Shown: positions 28,493-35,721 of the stretch, one piece after another | How the letters are laid out: the number at the start of each line of letters is the position of its first letter | Numbering within the stretch: the stretch's first letter is position 1 | Source: Bacillus sp. cl95 | GTDB lineage: Bacteria > Bacillota > Bacilli > Bacillales > Cytobacillaceae | Direction of reading: 5' to 3' | Assembly (NCBI RefSeq): GCF_900115925.1 | Contig: NZ_FOYF01000001.1 | Location: 124,001 to 188,000 of the forward strand | DNA length: 64,000 nucleotides | Notes under the pieces: generated by a model | Told to the model about the DNA's origin: nothing | The model's input: the letters and a program-made list of their open reading frames with translations, nothing else | The model's database searches: none | Made by a program: the position numbers and the translations under genes

Positions 28493-29350
28493 TTAGGCTT
28501 GCGATGTCAATGGATGTTTAAATAAGACTGGTAATTCTAGTCCCTCTGCTTTCTTAACAAACATTATTTCGCTGCCTTCGAACACATTCATTTCTACATC
28601 CTGAATATATGGAGTGAAATAAAAAATGATTTCATTAATATTAGATGAACATATTTCTTTTAATATTGATTCTATCTCGATATTTTTTGAACTGATGATA
28701 TCAAATACATGCAGTTGATCTCCGTCTTGTTTGCAAATCACAATTGCTTCATGATTTTCTACATAGTAGAGATCATCAGCAAAGACATACATAGCATAAA
28801 ACATCACCAACTCTGCTGCATTCACTACGCAAAACTTACGGGAAACTGGAACTCGTTTAGAAGCAGTTTCATAAAGTAAATTCAATTCAGTTTCTGTAAG
28901 TTTCTTCATAGGTGAATTCGCTTGTGAATTAAATTTATTTTTCAATGAAAATATTTGTTCTTCAACTTTATGAAAACCAAATTTAGGATAATAGTCGAGT
29001 ACCGTTTTGTTAGCAAACAAGTACATCATGTCATATTGTCCCTCGTAATCTTCAATAACTTTGTTCATCAACCTAGCAGACAAACCGAGATTGCGATAAT
29101 CTGGGTGCGTCATAACCGTTCCAATTTGCAAGCCACGCTTCTCTTCTCCATTAACAACTAGTGTCAACTTGTTTACTGACACATTAGCGATTACTTTGTC
29201 CCCATCCACAAATGAATAGGTTTCGTATCTATCAGTCCAAAAACCAGCATTATACCATTTCTCAAAATTGATTCCGAAGATTTCTTCAGCAAGTTGATTA
29301 AAGCTCTTTCTTAGATGCTCGTCTTCTCTATAACCCTTAATAAACTTCAA
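28493..29350 (-). CDS. GNAT-family N-acetyltransferase, long form
   Basis: 285 residues. The N-terminal half is a GNAT domain (VMTHPDYRNLGLSARLM is the acetyl-CoA loop; YYPKFGFHKVEEQ the end). The C-terminal ~140 residues form a second, weaker GNAT-like or sterol-carrier-type lobe, as in Eis-like enzymes. The acceptor is unknown. The start appears to be TTG 29350 after AAGGGTGT. It heads the minus-strand group ending at the 26.9-kb terminator. Confidence 0.75.
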   Translation of the reverse strand: MKFIKGYREDEHLRKSFNQLAEEIFGINFEKWYNAGFWTDRYETYSFVDGDKVIANVSVNKLTLVVNGEEKRGLQIGTVMTHPDYRNLGLSARLMNKVIEDYEGQYDMMYLFANKTVLDYYPKFGFHKVEEQIFSLKNKFNSQANSPMKKLTETELNLLYETASKRVPVSRKFCVVNAAELVMFYAMYVFADDLYYVENHEAIVICKQDGDQLHVFDIISSKNIEIESILKEICSSNINEIIFYFTPYIQDVEMNVFEGSEIMFVKKAEGLELPVLFKHPLTSQA

Positions 29351-29473
29351 TAATTACACCCTTTTTATTAAAAAATTAGAACTTATAGAATATTTATAAT
29401 TCAGTAGGAATTTTTTGTAAAGAACATCTTTTTTGGAGATAATTTTAGCTATTGCTTGTCTTTGGCGTAACAA

Positions 29474-29549
29474 TTGCAAATAGAACACGATTTCTCACAA
29501 ATAGAACTCCAATTCACACAAATAAACTGTACAGTTACACAAATAAAAT
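29474..29549. repeat. 21-bp periodic repeat, four units (copy 1)
   Basis: CAAATA recurs at 29477, 29498, 29519 and 29540, exactly 21 bp apart, within a looser unit resembling CACAAATAgAACnnnA. The last unit reads ACAGTTACACAAATAAA. A second array in reverse orientation is at 58999-59092. The 352-bp gap 29351-29702 holds this array and the following terminator only. Confidence 0.75.
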
Positions 29550-29619
29550 TCCATCAATCCTTTCCATTTTAAGAAACTAAATTAGAAAGATTTCTACAAA
29601 CCTGAATAGACACAAACAA

Positions 29620-29650
29620 AAGTGTGAGGACCTCGAAAATCCTCACACCT
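29620..29650 (-). terminator. Terminator after the tubby-like gene
   Basis: GTGTGAGGA pairs with TCCTCACAC (29622-29630 with 29640-29648); on the minus strand TTTTGTTTG follows. Confidence 0.75.
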
Positions 29651-29702
29651 TATTATTACTGACTATTTTTGTTTTCTTTAAATTGGAAATCAGAATTCAT
29701 TT

Positions 29703-30227
29703 TCAGTCTCCAACACAAAAAATATTTTGAAGCAAACAAACAAAAAACTCTGGTTCTTGAATAGGACAGTCCTCTTCAATTTCTAAATGCGTCTTGAACC
29801 ATTCCGAGGTTTTCATTTTCCATCTCGCTACTTCTTCTCCATTATGAAAAATCCTCACCCAATCTAAGAGTTCATTTTTCATTACAAGATCAATAGAATT
29901 ATATTTAATGTGAAATTCGGGGACAATATTTTGCCAGGATTTTTGACATACCTGAAACATTTCATTCGTCATACAGTTAATCACTTGATACTCTGGTCTT
30001 CCAACTAATTTTGTTGTTTTTTGACACTGATAAACTATATCCCTATCATTTGATATAACGTCAATTTGAACGTACCAATCTATGTTCGTTACATAGTACA
30101 CTAATCTTGTTAAAAAGTTTTTATAAGTTCTTTTAAACTTACATACAACATTTCCTTGTGCATCAATTACATCCACTATTTTAGAAGATGGTTTAAACCT
30201 TGGAGGTAAGTATGTATACTTCTTCAT
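29703..30227 (-). CDS. Tubby C-terminal-domain-like protein
   Basis: 174 residues. The N-terminus (MKKYTYLPPRFKPSSKIVDV, then GNVVCKFKR) and the alternating beta pattern match the bacterial tubby-like/LURP-one group as annotated in Bacillales. The role is unknown; related folds bind lipids or scramble them. No signal peptide is present. Single gene with its own terminator. Confidence 0.6.
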   Translation of the reverse strand: MKKYTYLPPRFKPSSKIVDVIDAQGNVVCKFKRTYKNFLTRLVYYVTNIDWYVQIDVISNDRDIVYQCQKTTKLVGRPEYQVINCMTNEMFQVCQKSWQNIVPEFHIKYNSIDLVMKNELLDWVRIFHNGEEVARWKMKTSEWFKTHLEIEEDCPIQEPEFFVCLLQNIFCVGD

Positions 30228-30312
30228 AAAAAACTCCTTATAGCTGTTGATTAGTGTCTATCGATTTGTCCCCTTTGATTCTACATAAATGTTTCAATTA
30301 TGTAAAAATATA

Positions 30313-30358
30313 CATAAAAAGCATAACAATCTGTTTTAGAGATGTCATGCTTTTTATG
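30313..30358 (-). terminator. AT-rich hairpin, possible terminator of the small membrane gene
   Basis: CATAAAAAGCAT (30313-30324) pairs with ATGCTTTTTATG (30347-30358) over a 22-nt loop. It lies about 100 bp after the 65-residue gene. No uninterrupted T-run follows closely. Confidence 0.45.
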
Positions 30359-30457
30359 CATATCATGATTCATTTGTGTGTTCCTAAAAGGACCTGCTGA
30401 AATGATTTAGTAAAACCCTTTTTAATTGAGTATATCCCACATACTAATTTCTTATTA

Positions 30458-30655
30458 TTAGGAGTACGGATTATGATAATCGTCCATCGTGCTCTTGAGG
30501 TACATTTCATTTTGTATCTTTTCTGATTCACTAATGCCCTCCATTCCGTGCTCACGACTTTTCTGTAGATTCCGATTTTTAGCAAAGAAGTCAATCATGT
30601 ATCCGATGAAAATAAAGCCTCCACACACCAGTAAAACAAACCATGCAAGCGTCAT
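30458..30655 (-). CDS. Small single-helix membrane protein
   Basis: 65 residues. One hydrophobic helix (about 3-22) with the N-terminus out or flush, then a polar cytosolic tail. ATG 30655 follows AAGGAGGGGATT, a strong ribosome binding site that argues for a real gene. I do not recognise the family. Confidence 0.65.
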   Translation of the reverse strand: MTLAWFVLLVCGGFIFIGYMIDFFAKNRNLQKSREHGMEGISESEKIQNEMYLKSTMDDYHNPYS

Positions 30656-30737
30656 AGGAATCCCCTCCTTTTTGTACTAGTATATTGCCTTTAACTCATG
30701 TTTAGATTTCATTCTTCAGTAAAATTTGAACAAGCAG

Positions 30738-30780
30738 AAAGCCCTGTTCTACTCGAGTAATCAAGTAGAACAGGGCTTTT
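30738..30780. terminator. Intrinsic terminator after the met operon amidohydrolase
   Basis: A 16-bp stem, AAAGCCCTGTTCTACT (30738-30753) with its complement (30764-30779), near-perfect and flanked by T-rich sequence. Confidence 0.88.
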
Positions 30781-30799
30781 AAGAATAAGCTTACTAATT

Positions 30800-32008
30800 C
30801 TATTCGTTTTTTGGTTCGTTGAATTCTCCCTTGATTTCTTGAAGTTTCAACTTATCTGTAATCAACCTCAGTCCAGTTAAGGCAAGAGCTTTCGCCCCTA
30901 TAATCAATGCTTGATCACCTTTAGCTGAGCGAGCCGCTTCTCTAAATTCTACTGTATGAGCAACAAGATCATCCGATCCAATTTTTATGAAAGGATGAAT
31001 GGTGGGAACGACTTGACTGATATTCCCTGCGTCTGTTGAACCAAGGCCAGGTCTTTCGTCCGTTCCCACCGTTTCCCCTAGTCCTTCGATTACTTCTTTG
31101 AACACACTATCAAAAACTCGGTTTGGGAGAAGATTATCCACTTCGTTTTGGAATGCTATTATGTTCACTTTTGCGCCAGTAGCAAGTGCTGCACCTTCTG
31201 CAATGGCTCTTATTCTCCTGGTTACTTCATTACACCTTTGACGGGTAGCGGCACGAATATAAAATCTTGCTTTTGCATATTCGGGTACAATGTTAGGGGC
31301 ATCTCCTCCATGAGTGATGATGCCATGAATGCGAACGTCATTTGGAACATGCTGTCTAAGTGCATTGATACCATTGAATAGTTGGATGACAGCATCCAGT
31401 GCATTGATTCCTTCATGTGGAGAAGATGATGCATGTGCCGGTTTGCCGATGAATTCGAAATCCAATGGGTCAACCGCAAGCGATGGACCTGTTAGGCGTG
31501 TCTGACCTGAGGGATGAATCATTAATGCTGCATCAATACCCTCAAGAAGGCCGTGTTTAACGAAACTACCTTTCGCACTTCCGTTTGGTCCTCCTTCCTC
31601 TGCGGGAGTACCCAAAACCACTATTTCTCCTCCAGTCTCATCGACTATTTTACTAAGTGCAATTGCCCCCGCCACACTCGTTGTTCCAATGATGTTATGA
31701 CCACAGGCATGGCCTAGACCAGGCAATGCATCGTATTCGGCCAGGAAGGCAATCGTAGGACCATCCTTTAATGCGGATTTCTTCCTCGCAATGAAGGATG
31801 TTTGATGACCCGCAACCGCTTTTTTCACGAAAAAGCCTGCCTCTTCTAAGGTTCCGATGTGGAGTGCCGATGCAAAATACTCTTCGTTTCCGATTTCTGG
31901 CCTTTCATGAATCCGATGGCTTGTTTCGATGTAACTTTCCTTATTATTTTCAATTTCCGAGATTATTAAGCTTTTCAATTCTTCCAATCTATCAACTGCC
32001 ACTGTCAT
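30800..32008 (-). CDS. M20-family amidohydrolase, last gene of the met operon
   Basis: 402 residues. M20D-type metal motifs are present: HACGHNI, GTPAEEGG and a C-terminal His; an inserted dimerisation domain lies at about 190-300. Enzymes of this type remove acyl groups from amino acids or cleave aminobenzoyl-glutamate-like amides. It starts 25 bp after metQ, so it shares the SAM-riboswitch-controlled transcript. The position suggests release of methionine or another sulfur amino acid from an N-acyl form after import; that is inference. Confidence 0.82.
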   Translation of the reverse strand: MTVAVDRLEELKSLIISEIENNKESYIETSHRIHERPEIGNEEYFASALHIGTLEEAGFFVKKAVAGHQTSFIARKKSALKDGPTIAFLAEYDALPGLGHACGHNIIGTTSVAGAIALSKIVDETGGEIVVLGTPAEEGGPNGSAKGSFVKHGLLEGIDAALMIHPSGQTRLTGPSLAVDPLDFEFIGKPAHASSSPHEGINALDAVIQLFNGINALRQHVPNDVRIHGIITHGGDAPNIVPEYAKARFYIRAATRQRCNEVTRRIRAIAEGAALATGAKVNIIAFQNEVDNLLPNRVFDSVFKEVIEGLGETVGTDERPGLGSTDAGNISQVVPTIHPFIKIGSDDLVAHTVEFREAARSAKGDQALIIGAKALALTGLRLITDKLKLQEIKGEFNEPKNE

Positions 32009-32033
32009 TCTTCTTCACACTCCAATGTTTGAT

Positions 32034-32867
32034 TTACTCGCCAATCTCACTTAAAGGAACGAAGGTTGGAATCGTATTTCCTTTGTATTCTTTTTTGATA
32101 AAATCAGCCACGTCTTCCTGTTGGTACAATTCAGCCAGTTTTTTCAACTCTTTTCGATTTTCATCTTTCGTACGCACTGCAATAATGTTAATATACGGTT
32201 TTGCCGTCGCACTTTCATGGAAAATAGAATCTTTGACTGGACTGAATCCGGCATCAACTGCAATTCCGTTATTGATAATCGAAGCTGCTACGTCAGGCAA
32301 TACTCGTGGTGTTTGACCGGCTACAACTGGAACAATCTCTAGTTTTTTTGGATTTTCTACAATCTTATCGAGTGAACCATTTCCGTCAAAGTCTTCAGGA
32401 AGTTTGATTAATCCAGCCTCTTGAAGGAGCAGGAAAGCTCTTCCCATGTTTGTAGCTTCATTTGGCACGGCGATTTTTCCTCCTTCTGGGATATCTTCCA
32501 CGGATTTATATTTTTCTGAATAAATACCCATTGGAGCGATTACCGTAGTAGCAATCGGTTTAAGATCCAAATTGTGCTCTTTCTTGAAAGCATTGAAATA
32601 AGAAATTGTTTGAAATGCATTCGCATCAATTTCACCTTCAGCGAGTGCCAGATTAGGCTGAACATAATCCGAAAAACTTACGATTTCCACATTGATCCCT
32701 TCCTTTTTGGCCTTCATGGCTACAAAATCCCAAATCCGATTATCTGTCCCGCTCACCCCAATTTTGATATTTACTTCCTTCTTTGAACCGCTCGCTTCGT
32801 GGCTTGAACAGCCCGTGATTAAGATGGATGCCACCAGTAGGAATAAGTAAATTGCATATTTTTTCAT
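32034..32867 (-). CDS. metQ: Methionine ABC transporter substrate-binding lipoprotein
   Basis: 277 residues. A lipoprotein signal with lipobox ITGC precedes an NlpA/MetQ fold. Recognisable segments are DFVAMKAKKEGINVEIVSF and AEGEIDANAFQTISYF. It binds D/L-methionine or N-acylated forms outside the membrane and delivers it to MetI-MetN. Third gene of the metN-metI-metQ operon. Confidence 0.93.
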   Translation of the reverse strand: MKKYAIYLFLLVASILITGCSSHEASGSKKEVNIKIGVSGTDNRIWDFVAMKAKKEGINVEIVSFSDYVQPNLALAEGEIDANAFQTISYFNAFKKEHNLDLKPIATTVIAPMGIYSEKYKSVEDIPEGGKIAVPNEATNMGRAFLLLQEAGLIKLPEDFDGNGSLDKIVENPKKLEIVPVVAGQTPRVLPDVAASIINNGIAVDAGFSPVKDSIFHESATAKPYINIIAVRTKDENRKELKKLAELYQQEDVADFIKKEYKGNTIPTFVPLSEIGE

Positions 32868-32882
32868 GATTTATCATTCTCC

Positions 32883-33533
32883 TTATCGTCTTCTTATTTT
32901 TTTTGAAAGTATGTTTCCAGAAGATTGCAGACCTTGCACCAATACAATCAAGATGCCTACCGTGATGATCATGACCTTTGTATCGAATCGCTGATATCCG
33001 TAAGTTATCGCTAAATCACCTAGCCCCCCACCACCGACAGCGCCTGCCATGGCCGATGCTCCAATTAGGCCAACAGTTGCTATCGTGAGACCGAGGACAA
33101 GAGAGCTCAAAGCTTCAGGAACGAGGAATCTGAAAATAATTTGAAGAGGAGTAGCACCCATCGCTTCTGCTGCCTCTATTACTCCTTGGTCCACCTCAAG
33201 TAAAGAATTCTCTATTAATCTTGCAATATACGGTCCTGCATAAAACACAAGTGGAACAATCGCAGCTGCTGTTCCTATAGACGTCCCAACGATAAATCGT
33301 GTAACAGGAATGATCGCAACCAACAAAATGATAAAGGGTACAGAACGGAAAATATTGATGATTCCATTCAAAACCGTAAACACGGGAACATTTTCTAATA
33401 AATGTCCTTTTCTGGTAATGACGAGTAAAATTCCTAGCGGTAAACCAATCAGTGTGGAAAAAAGAAGTGACAGTCCCACCATCGTGATGGTGTCTAAAAG
33501 CGCCTCAACAATCTCTGAACTTTCAACTAGCAT
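32883..33533 (-). CDS. metI: Methionine ABC transporter permease
   Basis: 216 residues, five membrane helices. The EAA loop that contacts the ATPase reads EAAEAMGATPLQIIFRFLVPEA-like (EAA...G...P spacing intact). It overlaps the metN stop by 11 bp, so the two are translationally coupled. Called metP in B. subtilis. Confidence 0.93.
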   Translation of the reverse strand: MLVESSEIVEALLDTITMVGLSLLFSTLIGLPLGILLVITRKGHLLENVPVFTVLNGIINIFRSVPFIILLVAIIPVTRFIVGTSIGTAAAIVPLVFYAGPYIARLIENSLLEVDQGVIEAAEAMGATPLQIIFRFLVPEALSSLVLGLTIATVGLIGASAMAGAVGGGGLGDLAITYGYQRFDTKVMIITVGILIVLVQGLQSSGNILSKKIRRR

Positions 33534-34554
33534 TTGAAATCACCTCCTTAATCGTGACATTTCGGTTGTTAATATAGATCAATGCCCGATTTATCTCAGT
33601 TTCTGTTCCATTGAACTCGACTATTATGTTGCCAAATGGAGTACCCTGAAGTTCAGTAATGTTGCCGTAGAGAATATTTACGTCCACTTTAAATTGCTTT
33701 GCGATTTGAGATAGAAGCGGTTCACCTGCACTTTGCCCCACAAAGATTACTTTGTATATTCTTCTATCTCTGCCAGATTCGGAAAGTATCTTTTGAATGG
33801 AATCTGGAATCTTGTCATGCATAACCGAACTGACAAAGTTTTTAGCTGTTTTTGTTAGAGGGTTAGAAAAGACTTCAAATACTGTTCCGCTTTCAATGAT
33901 CTTCCCTTCTTCAATAACCGCGACCTTATCGCAAACCTCCCGTATAACTCCCATCTCGTGTGTAATCAACAAAATGGTGATGTTATATTCTTTGTTTATT
34001 CTTTTTAGCAACTGTAATATTGAGTTTGTTGTTTGTGGATCAAGAGCCGATGTAGCTTCATCACAAAGCAAAATGGCTGGTCTAGTTGCAAGTGCCCTGG
34101 CAATGCCCACCCTTTGTTTTTGTCCACCTGATAATTGATCGGGATATTGATTGGCTTTATCTGTGAGTCCTACAAATTCTATGAGCTCATTCACTCTTTG
34201 CTTGATTTCATCTTTAGGAACACCTGCTAAGGAAAGAGGCATTGCGACGTTCGCAAACACGGTCTTTGAATTGAGCAAGTTGAAGTGTTGAAACACCATG
34301 CCAATCTTCCTTTTAGCGTCCCTAATTTCTTTTTTCGAAAGACCTGCTAAATCCTGACCACCCACAATCACTTTTCCGGTTGTTGGTTTTTCCAAGAAAT
34401 TCACGCATCGGATAAGTGAACTTTTACCTGCGCCGCTAAATCCGATTACTCCAAAAATTTCTCCTTCGTTAATCTTGAGGTTTATGCCATTCAATGCAGG
34501 CACCTTTTGCCCATTACTTTCATAAGTCTTTGTGACATCCTTAAAGGTGATCAC
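33523..34554 (-). CDS. metN: Methionine ABC transporter ATP-binding protein
   Basis: 343 residues. Walker A GFSGAGKSS, signature LSGGQKQR, Walker B ILLCDEATSALD, switch His in LITHEMG. The C-terminal ~90 residues are a NIL domain, which binds methionine and gives trans-inhibition in MetN proteins. The start is GTG 34554 after AAGGAGAG. It lies behind SAM-I riboswitch A. Confidence 0.95.
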   Translation of the reverse strand: MITFKDVTKTYESNGQKVPALNGINLKINEGEIFGVIGFSGAGKSSLIRCVNFLEKPTTGKVIVGGQDLAGLSKKEIRDAKRKIGMVFQHFNLLNSKTVFANVAMPLSLAGVPKDEIKQRVNELIEFVGLTDKANQYPDQLSGGQKQRVGIARALATRPAILLCDEATSALDPQTTNSILQLLKRINKEYNITILLITHEMGVIREVCDKVAVIEEGKIIESGTVFEVFSNPLTKTAKNFVSSVMHDKIPDSIQKILSESGRDRRIYKVIFVGQSAGEPLLSQIAKQFKVDVNILYGNITELQGTPFGNIIVEFNGTETEINRALIYINNRNVTIKEVISNAS

Positions 34555-34583
34555 GGCAATCTCTCCTTTTCTGTAAAAATAAA

Positions 34584-34746
34584 AAGCCTCTTCTTAAAAA
34601 TAAGAAGAGGCTTATCAAGCATACGCAAATTGATAAGATCTCAACTTATCTTCCAAGCACTTAGCTTGTTGGAATTGGCACAGTGCTCAATAATGAGTCT
34701 GTTGCCGAGGTTTCGCAGGGCCATTCCCTCCACCTCTCTTGATAAG
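34584..34746 (-). promoter_or_regulatory. SAM-I riboswitch A with terminator, controlling metN-metI-metQ
   Basis: Aptamer 34645-34746 has P1 CTTATCAAGAG/GAAGATAAG and the core GGAGGGAATGGCCC, CGGCAACAGA and TGTGCCAATTCC. The terminator AAGCCTCTTCTTA/TAAGAAGAGGCTT (34584-34613) is followed by TTTTTATTTTT. A competing stem, CTTATCAA with TTGATAAG, lies between them. High SAM should stop transcription before metN. Confidence 0.96.
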
Positions 34747-34775
34747 AAGCAATCATAATTTATTTAGTTTTCCTT

Positions 34776-34820
34776 TTACTTATTACTATATTAACGCGTT
34801 AACTGGTGTAAGTAAATACC
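34776..34820 (-). promoter_or_regulatory. Candidate promoter with a 12-bp palindrome between fbpA-like gene and riboswitch A
   Basis: On the minus strand, TTTACT (about 34811-34816), 17 nt and TAATAT (about 34788-34793). The perfect palindrome TTAACGCGTTAA (34791-34802) overlaps its -10 side. This could give riboswitch A its own promoter and be an operator; no regulator is identified. Confidence 0.4.
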
Positions 34821-34824
34821 TTTT

Positions 34825-34989
34825 TTAAAAATTTTTTCCATTTAAGATTTTAATGTACTCTTTTTCTAATTCTTGCAATGGTGCATCATATAAATGTTTT
34901 TGATCTGACGTTTTGTAAATCCCATTTCTAATCAGTATTTCAATCAATTTTTCCTTCCTTAGCTGCACTAATTGTAAAAGCATAGCCAT
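34825..34989 (-). CDS. FbpA-family small basic protein behind SAM-I riboswitch B
   Basis: 54 residues, reading MAMLLQLVQLRKEKLIE and then ILIRNGIYKTSDQKHLYD and LQELEKEYIKI. The pattern (basic helix, LI.xLIxxGIYK, QLYxxxLxELExEY) matches the Fur-regulated basic protein FbpA family, whose B. subtilis members assist the FsrA iron-sparing small RNA. ATG 34989 follows GAGGAGGAAT. Here the gene lies behind a SAM riboswitch rather than a visible Fur box. Confidence 0.7.
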   Translation of the reverse strand: MAMLLQLVQLRKEKLIEILIRNGIYKTSDQKHLYDAPLQELEKEYIKILNGKNF

Positions 34990-35012
34990 TTTGTTTATTC
35001 CTCCTCACATAA

Positions 35013-35170
35013 AAACCCTCTTCTCATAAGAAGAGGGTTTAAATATGAAGCATATCTAAACAGACTCTTCTTATCTCCCAGGAATATTCCTGTTGGAATT
35101 GGCACAGTGCTCACTGAAGAGTCTGTTGCCGAGGCTTCACGGGGCCATTCCCTCCACCTCTCTTGATAAG
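35013..35170 (-). promoter_or_regulatory. SAM-I riboswitch B with terminator, controlling the fbpA-like gene
   Basis: Aptamer 35070-35170 with CTTATCAAGAGAGG, GGAGGGAATGGCCCC, CGGCAACAGA and TGTGCCAATTCC, closing on GAGATAAG. Terminator AAACCCTCTTCT/AGAAGAGGGTTT (35013-35040) is followed by TT on the minus strand. Every core position I know is conserved. Confidence 0.95.
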
Positions 35171-35258
35171 AAAACTATTTTGTTAGTTAAGCCTATTGGA
35201 AAATCCCAATAATTATTCCGAAAAATATAGCAGAATAATGGGTTCACTTACACAAAAA

Positions 35259-35405
35259 GACCCCTTCAAAAAGAAGAGGCCGTGTTAAAAAATTTATGGC
35301 TCTTCTTATCTTCCAAGCATACGCTTGTTGGATTTGGCACAGTGCTCATTATGAGTCTGCTGCCGAGGCTTCATCGGGCCAATTCCCTCTGCCTCTCTCG
35401 ATAAG
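35259..35405 (-). promoter_or_regulatory. SAM-I riboswitch C, degenerate and without a following gene
   Basis: Aptamer 35305-35405. It departs from copies A and B at several core positions: CTTATCGAGAG instead of CTTATCAAGAG, GGAATTGGCCC (one extra T), CGGCAGCAGA instead of CGGCAACAGA, and TGCCAAATCC instead of TGCCAATTCC. A terminator (35259-35281, GGCCTCTTC/GAAGGGGTC then TTTTT) follows. The next 88 bp to riboswitch B hold no ORF with a start codon. Confidence 0.85.
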
Positions 35406-35443
35406 ATTTCATGCAATCATGTAATTTTTATAGGTTGATAATG

Positions 35444-35472
35444 ACTTTAAAGCACGAAAACAAGTTTGTCAA
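35444..35472 (-). promoter_or_regulatory. Promoter of the tandem SAM-riboswitch transcript
   Basis: On the minus strand, TTGACA (35467-35472), 17 nt and TAAAGT (35444-35449), about 45 bp before riboswitch C. It is back to back with the plus-strand promoter at 35485. Confidence 0.6.
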
Positions 35473-35484
35473 TATTTTTTTACA

Positions 35485-35514
35485 TTGACATTTTTAAATT
35501 CCAAGTGTTACTAT
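35485..35514 (+). promoter_or_regulatory. Promoter of the esterase transcript
   Basis: TTGACA (35485-35490), then 17-18 nt, then TTACTA/TACTAT (35508-35514), about 45 bp before variant riboswitch D. Confidence 0.6.
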
Positions 35515-35559
35515 CGGTTTATAAGAATATAATGAAAAGTAACCTTTAATTAAATAAAA

Positions 35560-35700
35560 TTTATCAAGAGTGAATGAGAGAACTGGCTCGAAGAATTCAC
35601 AGCAACCTGCAATATGCAAGGTGCTCCCACCAGCAAAGCATATGCTTTGGTTGATAAACTGATGAAAACTCTTTTTGCAACCAAGGCGGAAAGAGTTTTT
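35560..35700 (+). promoter_or_regulatory. Variant SAM-I riboswitch D with terminator, controlling the esterase
   Basis: Aptamer 35560-35658: P1 TTTATCAAGAG with GATAAA, GAGAGAACTGGCTC, CAGCAACC and AAGGTGCTCC. The usual GAGGGANTGGCCC is changed to GAGAGAACTGGCTC: a GGG/CCC pairing becomes GAG/CTC, and P1 changes CTTATC/GATAAG to TTTATC/GATAAA. Both are compensatory. Terminator AAAACTCTTT/AAAGAGTTTT (35665-35699) ends in a T-run. The architecture is SAM-I; ligand preference could be shifted. Confidence 0.8.
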
Positions 35701-35721
35701 CTATTTTAGGAGGGAACACAA

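Noticed and set aside
29474-29549. CRISPR array
   Set aside because: The repeat period is only 21 bp, units are degenerate, there are no unique spacers of 30+ bp and no cas genes.
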